56,878 nucleotides of DNA. Origin: Saksenaea vasiformis B4078 (lineage: Eukaryota > Mucoromycota > Mucoromycetes > Mucorales > Saksenaeaceae). Shown piece after piece: positions 44,819 through 56,522 of this stretch. The translations under genes were made by a program, and so were the position numbers. Position 1 is the first letter of the stretch, and each line of letters opens with the position of its first letter. The notes beneath the pieces are model-generated. The model ran no database searches. It saw only the letters and a list, made by a program, of their open reading frames with translations, and had not been told where the DNA came from. The stretch lies in assembly GCA_000697055.1 (NCBI GenBank), contig JNDT01001285.1, positions 1 through 56,878 on the forward strand. The letters run 5' to 3'.

Positions 44819-46039
44819 TCTTGAATGAATATATATGAGTAAGTGAGATCCAAAAAAAGAAGTCGTTTCTTCTTCGTTTGATAACTCATGGACCCTGTAG
44901 GCAAAAGCGGGACACTGATTGTCTTCATGTGGTTCTTCGCAGATCGACGTTCTCCGGTTTGTTTTACTTGATTTTATATCCCATACTTGTGTTATTTCAG
45001 CAACAGATAAAGAAGCCGGTTACGTTTCTAGAATCGTGATCCAGTAAGACAAGCATAGTAACAACCAATATTGCGATTTTGCTCCAGTCATGTAAATGTG
45101 ATGTGATCATGCCAGTTACAGCAACGCTATCTGCACACAATAGTGTCGTTAGCAAGCACCAATCGACTATCGTTCCTTGCTCATCATTTTTTGTGCTCTG
45201 CAAAAAATTGTTACCCTCCAGTGAAGGTCCAAATTCGTATCCATTTACAGCACAGAGGGACAGATGCGAAGAACGGGAACGATATGTTTGATTCTTCTCA
45301 GCGATAAAGCTCACTGCTGTCAGACTACTCCGTTTAGGCAACTTGCTTCGTCGCAAGTATTCCAAAGGCCGTGTTCTTGGTTTCTGCAATGGGTAAAGAA
45401 AGGATCTCGCTGTCTGATCCAGACTTGCAAGCTTGAATCTCGTCATTTTACTTAGATAGATGTCCAAATCTATCTTAAGCAGGAGCTTATTGCCCAAACA
45501 GGAAGTCAGTGGACTAATCTGAGGCCTAACAAATGCGATCGATCAAGGCAATTATTCTGTTCGTCTGAGCGTTTCCGGGAAAGGTGCTTTTTAAGAAAGA
45601 CATGATTTTAATAGCGCGGTGCATGACATAGATGTTGGGCGTTCGAGAAAATGCGAACATTTCCGTCGCTACTACATATCCAACTGTCATAGAGTTTCCT
45701 TTTTTTTCCAGTAGGTCTGTGGACTTGGCCCGTGCGGACTTGATACTAGTATTTGCCCAACCATCCCATGGAACATGCCTCAATAAAATGATAAGAGAAA
45801 AAAACGACTCAATAACATTATAATCAGCAAAATAATATATTCTTTTTTAGTTTGGTTTGAAGTTCTTGCAAAGCAAGCCATCTCAATAGCTTAGCTTCTC
45901 CGTTTAATAGATACTTTGCGAGCGACGCTAGTATCAATTGATATTGTTTATTGATTCCAATAGCTCCTGTTCTGCATATTTTTGTTTAGAACATTTTGGA
46001 TACTTTAATAGATACGGCTCTCCTAAATTGTGGGTATAG
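44819..46039. other. Spacer between PQ-loop gene and OYE copy 2
   Basis: The longest frame is 44997-45497 on the minus strand (166 codons, basic then hydrophobic at its end). It has no recognised domain, and I do not call it a gene. The last 150 bp before 46040 match the shared 3' flank of OYE copies. Confidence 0.4.
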
Positions 46040-47152
46040 CTAAGCTTTCACTTGTTCGTAAAATGGGTAGTCGATGTAGCCCTTTTCGCCTCCGAAGTAG
46101 AAGGTAGACGGGTCAGCTTGGTTCAATGCCCAGTTGTTTTCGATACGGTCCACCAGATCGGGATTGGCGAGGAAATCACGGGCAAGGCTAACAACCACCT
46201 TGGGATCGGTCGAAGTTAGCTTGAAAGCAGTTTCGCGTGTTATGTCCTTGTTACGGATCCAGACGCCGCGCCATACGGTGCGAACCCATTCTAGATTCTC
46301 CTCAATAATGGATTTGCCCGAGGCATGCTTGTTATCCCTCTCAGCGTCTACGGTATGGACAAAAGCCAGTTCTTTCCCTGCATTCGCGCGTTTTTGAAGC
46401 TCAGCAAGCACGTAAGCATACTGAGGGACAACTAGTTGGCCAACTGTCATGCCACCATATGTGTTGTAGGGAGAGAATCTAACAGCAACCTTCTCCGCAC
46501 CTACAGCTTCAATTAGACCATCAACTACCTCGAGAAGAAATCGAGCACGGTTCTCAATCGATCCGCCATACTCGTCATTACGCTGGCTATTCAGGTTCTC
46601 GTTCAGGAATTGCTCAAAGATATAGCCATTTGCGCCATGTACTTCAACACCGTCAGCTCCTGCTTCAATTGCGTTCTTTCCAGCGGTAATAAAGTCCTGC
46701 ACGTATTCTTTGACCTCGGCGGTTGTCAAGGCGCGCACCTTCTGAGATTTTTCATCACTGGCGGGGAAATCAGCAGAAGAAACAACATCATATCCTCTAT
46801 CGGCCAAATAGTTGGGCATAGCGAGAGCAGACTTTCCAAGACTCCAGAGCTGTACAAAGATAAAGGATCCTTTGGTATGTACCGCATCAAACACCTTGCT
46901 CCATCCGGCCAATTGGTCCTTGTTCCATAGACCTGGAACGTTTCTGTATCCACCAGCTTTTTCCGTAATAAACGCACCTTCGGTCACGAGTAATGTGCCT
47001 GGGCGACTTGCACGTTGTTCGTAGTACTTGGTAATAACATCGGTGGGAACATGCTTGTCCGTGGCACGAAGACGGGTCATAGGGGCCATAGCGACCCTGT
47101 GCTGAAGAGCAATTTTACCAAGGGTGATTGGGGCAAGGAGATTTTGAGTCAT
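46040..47152 (-). CDS. Old Yellow Enzyme / NADPH:flavin oxidoreductase, copy 2
   Basis: An intact 370-codon gene, aligned end to end with the copy at 32052 without gaps. It retains MAPMTRLRATDKHVPTDV, FVQLWSLGKSALAMP, the catalytic [16 protein letters not shown] (His, Asn, Tyr), [31 protein letters not shown] and the C-terminal LARDFLANPDLVDRIE. Predicted role is FMN-dependent, NADPH-driven reduction of electron-poor alkenes, in the cytosol. Differences from copy 1 are dispersed, so the duplication is not recent, yet the frame is preserved, which implies selection. The 5' untranslated start context and TATA position parallel copy 1. Confidence 0.95.
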   Translation of the reverse strand: MTQNLLAPITLGKIALQHRVAMAPMTRLRATDKHVPTDVITKYYEQRASRPGTLLVTEGAFITEKAGGYRNVPGLWNKDQLAGWSKVFDAVHTKGSFIFVQLWSLGKSALAMPNYLADRGYDVVSSADFPASDEKSQKVRALTTAEVKEYVQDFITAGKNAIEAGADGVEVHGANGYIFEQFLNENLNSQRNDEYGGSIENRARFLLEVVDGLIEAVGAEKVAVRFSPYNTYGGMTVGQLVVPQYAYVLAELQKRANAGKELAFVHTVDAERDNKHASGKSIIEENLEWVRTVWRGVWIRNKDITRETAFKLTSTDPKVVVSLARDFLANPDLVDRIENNWALNQADPSTFYFGGEKGYIDYPFYEQVKA

Positions 47153-47221
47153 TGTAAAGAGGATGGTATAAATACGAGTGTATTGGGTGGATTGAATTCC
47201 TTTCTGTGTAGAACGGAAGGC

Positions 47222-47228
47222 TTATATA
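47222..47228 (-). promoter_or_regulatory. TATA box of OYE copy 2
   Basis: TATATAA on the minus strand, about 70-76 bp upstream of the start codon, within the AATATATAAGCC context. Confidence 0.6.
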
Positions 47229-48356
47229 TTGCTACAATCCGTCTGCTTTGTCACGGCCTAGTCATCATCTCTTTGTGTTGTGGAGGAAATTTGTCAGCCC
47301 AATTCATCCTCCGCTGTATTCCATCTATAGTCCTTACCAAGTTCGTCCATCCGGATACAATACAGCCGTCTAGTTAATCCTCGTTCTTCAGAACGGTTCA
47401 CACCAGTAAACACGATTAATTATTCATGTGACGATATTTCCGGGATTGATTTATTTGTCATACAACCGACTGAATGCCTTTTTATACTAAGCTGAAGAGA
47501 GAGGTGGTTAGTAAACATTTTGACATCTTTAACAGTGGTTTATTTAGGAATAGGACGGAATTGTACTCAATAGTTACTGATATTTACCAGCAATGTGTAA
47601 TAAGAAAAGTACACGTAACCAAAGAAACACACGTAATCTCTTAGTCAGGTTGTGGAGACCATTGCGTATCTGAGTCTGAACAATAGTCCTGCAATATGAA
47701 AACAAAGTAAGACAATTCGCTGTAACCTTGTTGATATAGTAATTGGCTAGTCCCACTAATCATACGACAGCAGACGACGGAAGCACCTTGAGACCAGGGC
47801 AGGCCATCCTAACGCTTTTGTATCACGGATTATCTCTTGCTAGGTGTCTGTGTCTATCAGGCTTTATCTGTGGATAAATCGTAAAAGTTGTGAGAAATCC
47901 AAATTGGGAGTACGAAGCGGGAAAGGATAATAACACATCCGATGCCCGCGTGGAATCAGTCAGGATTGTAATAGGCACAAAATCTACAGGTGCCGCATAA
48001 ACGCTAGTGTTGTATGGAATGACATTGCGTGTAAGAAAGATAATTAAGCAAGACAAAGGTATATAGTATCTATGGAAAATAAGATTCAGGAACTCGAACT
48101 GATTAGACTGGGTTAAAATATTTGCTCGTCAGAAATTGCATTGTACCTCCGAAATTGCGGTAGCCGAATAAGTATGAGCCATATGTGTTGAAAAAGGATT
48201 ATCTGCAAGTTTGAACTAAGAATGAGCGAAGACAAAACGAGAAAAAAGAACTATGATGGCTAAGTTGCCAGAACGCTGTGCAGGTACTAACTTTGATAGT
48301 AAAAGGGAAGAAAGCAGATATACATGTCCTGGACGAAAATCATCTCTTGTCCCAGC
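47229..48356. other. Spacer between OYE copy 2 and nuclease-like gene F
   Basis: No gene, RNA or repeat was recognised. The first part is OYE upstream sequence and the last part is the 3' flank of the minus-strand gene at 48357. Confidence 0.4.
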
Positions 48357-49900
48357 TTATTGTCTCTTCCTTTTTCTTCCAGAGCTCTGGCCACCCGACT
48401 TCATTCCTTTCACTATGGACTTCTTCTTTCTGGTGACGCTTGACCCTGTATCCATGGTCCAGTCTGCTAGTAGTCGGTTTCGGGACACAGTCTTGTCCTT
48501 GCGATTTGTCACACGCTGCTTGGCTTTCTGAGCGACATCACCGACAATAGACTGCGGGTCTGTTAGTTCTATAGAGTGGTTCTGTTGATACAACGTGGGT
48601 TACCTTTATTTGAAGCAGCGCTTGCATACATGTTGGCAGACATCCGAGCTCACAGCGGCTGTTTGGCAACTGAAACTCCTGCAGCTCCACTAGCGTGTAT
48701 ATGTGCTTTGCTCTCAGGTCCATTCGGTATGTGTTACAAACAAAGCCTCCAAGCATTCAAGCAGAATGATGAGAACAAAATGGGGCCCAGGTAAGACACC
48801 TACCTCTGACTGTAAGACCGCAAACTTTTGGATTAGTTACACCAAGAGCCACGAGCTCATTCAACATTTTTTTCATCATTACTCCAATCTTCAGCATGTC
48901 TGATTTGGACGAGTTCGGACGCTTCACTTCAACCACAAATAGGTCGTACTTGCGTCTGGAAGCACTTGTAAACGCAGTGAAATCAGGGAAAAGCTGTGAT
49001 TCGCGGTGCCGCGTCGTCCCAAGAACGGAGTTGGCCCTTTCAAAAGATCTTTCAGCTTTCATCGCTATAACGAATATCATAATGTGCTTACCATTTATGT
49101 CCGAAAAGCGGATCTTTGACAAACAAGACATGAAGAGGTATGTGAACGTAGGTATGCACCAGCGTATCCTCCGTGATATTCGATTCCTTGTACGTGGGGA
49201 TGCCCGCGAAACTGTCAATAACATCGATATACGAGGATAGAATCACGTCCTTCTTCTTGATGGCGATTGACTGGAAATTGTTTATTTTAGATTTGATGGT
49301 CCAAAAATCAGCTTCTTCGCTCTGCAATAGCTGGATATAAATCAGCACTTGAGCTTTGTTAAGACATACTCATACTTCCTGCACTTCGCTTGTCCAGCTG
49401 CTTACAAGAGCTGGGAGGCTTGAGCGTCCCATGTTTCTCTCGAGGTTTAGACTGCTGTGTGCGAATACCTGGTCTTGCTGTCCGAAAAGAAAAATGCAAT
49501 GCAGACTTCTATCTTGGGTATAAACAAGCGCAATCGCTTTGAAACTTGTTCCCTTACAGGGCCCGAATTTCCGTGATGTTCTTGTGGCTCTTGTTATTCT
49601 CCTTGATTGATCTCGCTTGGTAGGTTGCAAGCTCTTCTGTCACATCAATGCTGCCCAACATCCACTAGTTCGCGATTGTCACTATCACTGTAATAACTGA
49701 AAATGGTTTTTACCCGCTCATCTTTACTTATGTTCTCCAACTTCAAAGGATACACTTTGTAATATCTCTTGTAAACAGCCTTCGGACTTTCATCCAAGCT
49801 TGAAAACGACGTGTCAAACACATCCAGACTAGATTCCTCGATGCTGTGTATGCTGTTACATTCAAACTGGAGAGACCACTGCAGATCAGGCACTTACATC
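48357..49900 (-). CDS. Nuclease-like family member F with basic C-terminal tail
   Basis: Four 3' exons join in frame: one ending at 49092 (from at least 49348), then 49036-48804, 48746-48604 and 48527-48357. The protein shows IDSFAGIPTYKESNI, HTYVHIPLHVLF, then PDFTAFTSASRRKYDLFVVE followed by VKRP. This is a D..ExK-like core as in gene C. LTVRGFVCNTYRMDLR follows, where gene C has LVEGFSMSTYSMRL. The last exon is strongly basic (RKKKSIVKGMK.. and SGRKRKRQ), a likely nuclear-localisation signal. Upstream, 49645-49893 encodes a plausible earlier exon ending in a stop, and 49350-49640 is unresolved, so the 5' half may be frameshifted. The family is expanded in Mucorales, and its function is not established. 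Confidence 0.6.
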
Positions 49901-50560
49901 GCATTGACCGCTCGGATAGCTGAATTTGACGATTCCGCCATAGATCCCGCCGTCGTGATCCCAGCGATGTGGTGTTGCTTGTGCGCAATACACTAATTAA
50001 TAGACGTTAAGTCTGGACTTTTTCCAGTTGTTCCGAGTTTACCAAAGCGTGTATTTCTTTCCGTATCGTGGAGGCGCAGCATGATCTTGAGGTGATAAGT
50101 GTCTATCAGTGCAGTAATTCTGCCCACTACTACAGCTTGCTTACTCAATGGTCATCCCTGGACGTAGCTGCGTCATTATGTCGCTGTATCGGCGTGTCCA
50201 TCTGGATGAGAGAGCGGTCCAGTTCTTGGCCACTTCAGACCATGCCGCGATGTGATTTTTGTAACGAGTAGCGAAAGTCTCGAGGGTCGGTTTTGGGGTT
50301 TCCATCACAAATTCTGAAAGTTCTATTATTGTATGCTACGTTTAAGTTCTTTCAGTGAATTTTTCGCTTCCATTTATACCAGAAAATCCTTTGTAACATG
50401 CTTCTTTTGCCATGGCGGTGCTGAACGCAATTGGAAAAGGGTACAGGACAAATCCGCTCATGCAGCCTCCTCGTTTAAACCCAGAAGGTGACCTCACATT
50501 CAAAAGCGTTTTATCCTAAACGCTGTTTTTACACTTCTCTGGAATAGAGATATCCTCATG
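49901..50560. other. Spacer between gene F and the 266-bp satellite
   Basis: It may include the start of gene F. No further feature was recognised. Confidence 0.4.
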
Positions 50561-51495
50561 TGGCTAAGGTAGTCCCCCTTCCACGATCTCTTGGTTGGGA
50601 GGTATCCACTGCGTCTGGAGTCCTAAGTGATGGTGGAGGCCTTGAATGTCCTGGGACGAGGTTAACAACCCACCAGTAGCGCTGCCACATGAGAGTTGTG
50701 TAAAACCGAAGGTGTAGTTTCATGACAGGAAAGTACCAAGTTATCGTTTTGTGTTTGACTAAATCCTCTGTGAGCATGTACATTCACCTGCTTTAGGCAA
50801 ACCTGCAAATACGTCCATCTCTCATTTGGCTAAGGTAGTCCCCCTTCCACGATCTCTTGGTTGGGAGGTATCCACTGCGTCTGGAGTCCTAAGTGATGGT
50901 GGAGGCCTTGAATGTCCTGGGACGAGGTTAACAACCCACCAGTAGCGCTGCCACATGAGAGTTGTGTAAAACCGAAGGTGTAGTTTCATGACAGGAAAGT
51001 ACCAAGTTATCGTTTTGTGTTTGACTAAATCCTCTGTGAGCATGTACATTCACCTGCTTTAGGCAAACCTGCAAATACGTCCATCTCTCATTTGGCTAAG
51101 GTAGTCCCCCTTCCACGATCTCTTGGTTGGGAGGTATCCACTGCGTCTGGAGTCCTAAGTGATGGTGGAGGCCTTGAATGTCCTGGGACAAGGCTAACAA
51201 CCCACCAGTAGCGCTGCCACATGAGAGTATTGTAAAGCCGAAGGTGTAGTTTCATGACAGGAAAGTACCAAGTTATCGTTTTGTGTTTGACTAAATCTTC
51301 TGTGAGCATGTATGTTCACCTGCTTTAGGCAAACCTGCAAATACGTCCATTTCTCATTTGGCTAAGGTAGTCCCCCTTCCACGATCTCGTGGTTGGGAGG
51401 CATTCACTGCGTCTGGAGACCTAAGTGACAGTGGAGGCCCTGAATGTCCTGGGACAAGGCTTACTACACACCGTAGCGCTGCCACATGAGAGCTT
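50561..51495. repeat. Tandem satellite, 266-bp unit, about 3.5 copies
   Basis: Unit starts (GGCTAAGGTAGTCCCCCTTC) fall at 50562, 50828, 51094 and 51360, exactly 266 bp apart. The fourth unit breaks off near 51495. The first two are almost identical and divergence increases to the right. Each of the first three contains the same 73-75-codon minus-strand frame, which simply reflects the repeat. Confidence 0.95.
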
Positions 51496-52239
51496 TGAAG
51501 CATAAGAAGTTGTTATACAGTAGGCAAATATTGGACCAGGAACTTGATTGTTTTCTTTTTGAAGGAGTTGTTGTGGATGGACGCTATATGTAATATCTTT
51601 CTAGACGAACGCTATGGTTGAATATAAAATAGACGAAATGTAATAAAAGTAATACTTGATTGCCAATCGAGGATATGCCTGAATACCTCCTTTTCTCGTT
51701 CCCACAGACAACATCATCCATTGCGTTCTTGGTGATCTTTCTGCCATGTTTTTATTTTAGATCAGCTTTATGGATAATCCATTTTGCATTGGTTTAATTA
51801 AATTTAATTTCCGGCACTAGAAGGAACATGATGCTCGAGCTTTTGTAGGACAAACGCCTTTCTAGACAACGCTATATGTCTAATAGTTCACCCATTCCTG
51901 GTAGATTCTGCTTAGAGCAAGTCGCATCTACAGTTAGAGAACTACACCACTTCGGGAAAAGTCTCACAAATTTTGCTGGTTTTAGTGACTATGGCTTGGA
52001 AAACTAGCAGGACACCTAGATAGAGGGTTTTGTGGATTTTGGATTTAATCAACAGCATGGTTTTTGCCCTGCGATGGAAGGATTGCGAGTAATGCTCGTA
52101 TTGCTCGAGGCTTTGCTTATTAATGCCAACGTTTCGATTTCATATGTTTGTAGAAAGAGGAACCCATGACATCTAAATTTCACAATATTTTACACATTAT
52201 TATTTCGCTAGTCATTTTAATAGCTATGCTCTTTCTGAA
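51496..52239. other. Spacer after the satellite
   Basis: AT-rich. Two short similar stretches (CTTTCTAGACGAACGCTATG near 51599 and CTTTCTAGACAACGCTATAT near 51858) are the only internal similarity noticed. Confidence 0.4.
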
Positions 52240-53130
52240 TTGTGGGTATAATCAAGCTTTCGCTAGTTTGTGAAACGAGTGGTCAGTATAATCCTTTTTC
52301 TCTCCGAAGTAATACGTAGATAAATCGTCCTGATTCAACGCCCGGCCGTCTCTGAGATGGGTACATCAGAACAGGGCTGGCAATGAAAGCACGACCGAAG
52401 CTGAAAAATGCCTTCAGACCGATCGAAGTTAACTCGAAAGCTTATTCACGTCTTATATTTCTGTTGCGGTTCCAGATGTCATCCCACACAGCGCGAATCC
52501 ATTCTCGGCTCTCCTCGATAATGGATTTGCCGGAAGCATGTCTGCTTTCCTTCTCTGCGTCCAGGGTACGTACAAAAGCCGATGCTTTTCTGCATCCGCA
52601 TGTTTCTGCAACTCGGTAAGCATCTAAGCATACTGGATGATGCCAGTTAGCTAGCTATCATATCACCATGTGTGTTATAAGGAGAGTCTCACGACAACCT
52701 TGTCTGGCCCATGTCTCCAATTGAGATCGATCACCTCGAACATAAATCATGCACGATCCTCAATTGATCTGCCACTCGTTTCTACTCTGCTTTTCCAGGT
52801 TTTCGCTTGAAATATAGCCATTTGCACCGTGGACTGTGACACCATCAGCTTCGCTGTCAATAGCATTGTCGTGTCTGAGATATAATCTATTGCTGTGTCA
52901 ATATAGTAGACTCAAGCTCCGATCATATAAATACAGTCCTAGCTAGTAATTAGTTCGAGGTCGACTTTCTACCGAAATAAATGACACCTTTCAGTCTCAC
53001 TGTACTTATCAGTTCCAGTCACGACACAACAAGCATTCTTTCTGCGGTAATATCAAAACTTGCACGTATCGTTTGACCTCAGTTGTTGGTAAGGCGCGCA
53101 CAACATTCTCTGCATTGTCATCACCACGAA
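52240..53130 (-). pseudogene. Old Yellow Enzyme pseudogene, heavily decayed
   Basis: It follows the OYE order on the minus strand from the 3' flank (AATTGTGGGTATAATCAAGC) to a segment near 53080-53130 equivalent to KVRALTTAEV. Stops, indels and substitutions are throughout, and about 90 bp around 52880-52980 look inserted. It is the oldest recognisable full-length OYE copy here. Confidence 0.75.
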
Positions 53131-53259
53131 TAGTTCCCGCAACGCTTGTTAACAAGACCGGAAACTTTGACTCAGGACTACATGGAAGATTGTCAAAAAG
53201 GAAAGGATAAAACAATTGTAGAGCATAATTTTTAATTAACTTATATTCTTATTCTTAGG

Positions 53260-53521
53260 AACACAGATTGCTGCGCAACTAACGATCAAGACCAGAAATC
53301 TGCTTAAGCAGTGGTCTTTGTGGGGCATTGACATTCGGGTTTATGCGATTTTCCGTGTATCCATCTATCATGGACTATTTGCAGGTTATAGCATCAAAAA
53401 ATCGGATTTCGTCGATAATTATATTGCCATGGTTATGATGGAGATTACGTCTTGGGGATATTTAGTTTACTGGAGACCGATCTATCTACAGCCATTGAAT
53501 GAAGAGGAAATGGAAGCGTGA
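53260..53521 (+). CDS. C-terminal exon of an unrecognised protein
   Basis: An open stretch follows a good acceptor (TTCTTATTCTTAG at 53259) and ends at 53521. It encodes a sequence with two aromatic, hydrophobic segments (VYAIFRVSIYHGLFAGY; MVMMEITSWGYLVYW) and an acidic end (LNEEEMEA). This may be the tail of a membrane protein. No upstream exon is visible because OYE debris lies immediately 5', so it is probably an orphan fragment. Confidence 0.4.
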
Positions 53522-54931
53522 AAAAGGCACAAAAAGCCCGCTGAGCGACCGTTCAGTAAATTACTTTCATAAATAATTTGAAACGGTCTTGAAGGTGAAT
53601 GAACATTCTAGTGACATACCTGAAACTGTTCAACGGGAACCCAATGGATGTTTCAAAGTATTCATCCACTTCTTTAGTATTATATGTGATAGTTTAGATG
53701 CGAAAATATAAGTAGAGAAAATAAAGCATAATCGAATTTCCTTCATAAAATTCCATTTCATTATTCGATTATCTTTTGAGCGGACCGATAGACTTTACTT
53801 CAAAGTGATTCTGGTAGACGGTGATGAACCAACAAAACGACAATGTTGTCGAGCCTCACCTGCAAAATAATCTTACTGAAGTACTTCCAGGAAGTTCCCA
53901 AAGTTGCGATTAACTTCCAAGAAGTTCTTAGATCCTTCTCGCACCTTCTCTTCATAGAAAATAATGGAAGAAGCAATGTATATAAATATTATATGTAGTT
54001 TCTGCAATAACGATAATAATCTGTCTATCTTATTTTTATTTCTTCTGTTTACGATTATCTTGGGTGATTGTAGTATCCAGCTATATCAAATGGTCTAGTG
54101 CGATTATAAGCGGATGTTTAATTAAATATATCTGAACTAACTCAGGAACTCCGTTACTGATGCAACTCAGCATTATATAAATATCACCACCTAGTGTAGT
54201 CTTGATCTCTGCTTCTGATTCCAGAATAAATCTCAGTACACTTCGGTTTCATTGTATTTCTTGTCTTACATCTTATTTTCACGTTTACGACTACACGACT
54301 ATTACATATGGTACTTGATGCCCTGCAGCAGAGTCAAACACACTGTTGAATACAGAAGTAAACAAATAGGATAGAAGACCAGTAATTAACCAGACTAAAA
54401 AAGATGCCGAAGCCTTTATTTTGCTTAATCAGTATTTATAGTAAATGTGAGACACTTTTCAACTGAGATCGTAAAACTTTTTATGAGGCTTATTTTATGA
54501 TCACTGACGATCATATCATTATAACAACAACCGTTCGGAGGACAATACCAAATCAGATCCATTGGTCATATGTATCTGAAATCCAGTTACCTGGTATTGA
54601 TGGGTGCAACTATGAATCTGACATTCAAGAGTTTAATTTACGATCCGGTCACTCGTTTCAAAGTGATAGGCTGAAGTCGAATGAGTGACAGTAATTGATT
54701 CATACGTAGCTAGTCATTAGTCTACCGAGTATGAATACAACACACACTACAGTAAGCATTATGTATAACGATATTTGATAAAATGCATAAGATAAGAATT
54801 CTTTTTGGGGAACAAATTTGGTAGGCAGTGTCTTACAAGTCCTACTAGCAAATATTCTCGAGAAAATAGTAAACACCCTGACTATCTAGAATATTCTTAT
54901 ATCAAGCATCTACTGTAATATATCTGAAGAT
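53522..54931. other. AT-rich spacer
   Basis: No gene, RNA or long repeat was recognised. One 63-codon frame (54497-54688) has no support. Confidence 0.4.
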
Positions 54932-55100
54932 AATTGCTGGGATCCAGCAACGAAACCTCTGTTGCAGGACGCTTCGCTTTGGGACGTCGCACTATGGGAC
55001 ACTCTACTGTAACCGAATTAAGCATTAGGTACTACACTCCATCCTTTTCTTGAACAATTTTGGGGGACTGGAGTGTCCCGTTGGAGTGTCCCTAGCAATT
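54932..55100. mobile_element. 169-bp MITE-like element
   Basis: The ends AATTGCTGGGA and TCCCTAGCAATT are near-perfect inverses. Inside each end lie GGGAC-rich words (GGGACACTC at the left; GAGTGTCCC then GGAGTGTCCC at the right) that also pair. There is no coding capacity. The doubled terminal word resembles the layout of the MITE at 26489. Confidence 0.55.
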
Positions 55101-55167
55101 CCCAAATGACAAACATATCGTACCTGTTTCTGATTGATTCCTGTTGTGACGTTGGCCTCTGCTGACA

Positions 55168-55438
55168 TTTATAAAAAGGTGCTCCGCGCCTTTTTATAGA
55201 GCTTTGTCTTTGACTTGGTAAATCATTAGTCCCGTCGAGCTAAAAAGTATCGTTAGTCATGCTAGAAGAGTAAGTCCAGTTGTCGTCGCCTGATTTCGTG
55301 CGACCGGGTTCAAACACCGTTCCGATGGTGACAAGCGCTCCGACCATCACACCACACTCGGGTCAATACGCATCGTCATTGACGTGATCCCGCAACAAGA
55401 AATCATCACCTGCCGTAGGCTCATAGAGTCACTCCACT

Positions 55439-55440
<2 letters not shown>
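55168..55440 (+). repeat. Possible SINE body ending in a (GATA)n tail
   Basis: A short hairpin (TATAAAAAGG..CCTTTTTATA, about 55171-55199) is followed by a GC-richer stretch containing GGGTTCAAACACC near 55310, a B-box-like word. The stretch runs directly into a simple GATA repeat, a layout typical of tRNA-derived SINEs. No convincing A-box was found and no second copy is present in the window. Confidence 0.3.

Positions 55441-55471
<31 letters not shown>
55441..55471. repeat. (GATA)n microsatellite
   Basis: A perfect GATA tandem of about 7.5 units. Confidence 0.95.
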
Positions 55472-55969
55472 TTTACGTGTATAAATATGGGGGAATTCTC
55501 TTCTATTTTCTTGGCTATCCATTGTTTTATCCTTAATAAAAGTTTGACCTATCGTCTCTGGAACTATATCGAGAATAGGAAATCTACAAAACGACACAGT
55601 TCCTGGCAGTCAGCCGACTACGACAAATGTGTCGTCCCAAAAATCAGGTCAACCATTTTTAGCAAGTAACACATCGACCAGTGGCACAACGGCATGAATA
55701 CTCTTTTGTATACTCGGCCATTGTCTTCTTTTATCACTTCGCAACTTTCGTTGTATCTTTGCCATTCTGAATCCCTATCCGTTATCCCTTTTTAGCATGA
55801 ATATCCGAACATCTTTTAGTATAAATATCCCAGTAGCGTAAAGCGAAATAAAATCATTCGTTTGTCTTATTCTCTTTCGCCTTTGTTCGTCATACTATTC
55901 AAGTCGTCTTCCGTGGCCATTGATTGGATCAGCCAAAAAGAAGTACGACACAACACAAACCAACAAAAA
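55472..55969. other. Spacer before tRNA-Gly
   Basis: No supported feature. The 60-66-codon frames here and across the tRNA are chance frames. Confidence 0.4.
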
Positions 55970-56040
55970 TGCGCGAACCGGGAATCGAACCCGGGCCCTT
56001 CGCGTGGCAGGCGAAGATTATACCACTTAACCATCCGCGC
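55970..56040 (-). tRNA. tRNA-Gly (anticodon GCC)
   Basis: The 71-nt minus-strand sequence folds as a standard cloverleaf. The acceptor GCGCGGA pairs with TTCGCGC, the anticodon stem TTCGC/GCGAA encloses CTGCCAC with anticodon GCC, and the T arm CCCGG-GTTCGAT-CCGG holds a perfect B-box. The discriminator base is A. No intron. The downstream poly-T expected for Pol III termination is not strong (a TTTTTG run at about 55963-55968). Confidence 0.97.
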
Positions 56041-56320
56041 TTTGGTGTTTGCATACGTATAGAAAATTATGTGTCGAAAAAAGGATGTTTTACAGTATGT
56101 CTTTTATAAAGAAAATAATTAATTTTATCTACTTTTAAAGGTATATATATATATAAAGAATTACTATAAAAAATATTAAAAAGTAGTAATTTAGTATTGC
56201 AAAATGATAGCTTTATATTGCATTTACTTATAACAATATTGTTGTATAGATAGGTTTAGTTTGAACAGTAGATAGATAAAATCCTTTGAGACTGTTAGAT
56301 ATCTTTAGGGCTCCTAAAGT
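56041..56320. other. AT-rich flank of tRNA-Gly
   Basis: It includes an alternating TATATATATATA run near 56143. Nothing else was recognised. Confidence 0.4.
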
Positions 56321-56522
56321 ATGGTTCAGTACAGTTCGGTACAGTTTACAATAGTAGCTCAATTACTGACAGTTTTTCAAGGTCAGTACAATGTCAGTAC
56401 AATACGAGGTCGATACAGTACAAAGTCAGTACAATACAAAGTCAGTACAGTAAGAAGTCAGTACAATATAAGGTCGGTACAGTACAAAATCAGTACAGCA
56501 AAAAGATCGGTACAGTACAAAG
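56321..56522. repeat. CAGTACA-type minisatellite
   Basis: Irregular tandem units of roughly 10-21 bp are built around GTCAGTACAATACAA / GGTCGGTACAGTACAAA. The array ends exactly where the hAT-like terminus starts. Confidence 0.8.

Noticed and set aside
44997..45497. 166-codon minus-strand frame between the PQ-loop gene and OYE copy 2
   Set aside because: No recognised domain, no paralogue, and unremarkable surroundings; kept only as a note in the spacer.
46134..47024. Plus-strand frames of 70-106 codons opposite OYE copy 2 (and the equivalents at 32.1-33.2 kb)
   Set aside because: Antisense shadows of the well-conserved OYE coding strand.
50556..51309. Three near-identical 73-75-codon minus-strand frames
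   Set aside because: They recur only because the 266-bp satellite repeats; no upstream signal or homology.
50561..51495. CRISPR-like array
   Set aside because: Units are 266 bp, directly adjacent, with no short repeat/unique spacer pattern.
55862..56109. Two overlapping 61-66-codon frames across the tRNA gene
   Set aside because: They run through the tRNA-Gly cloverleaf on the opposite strand.
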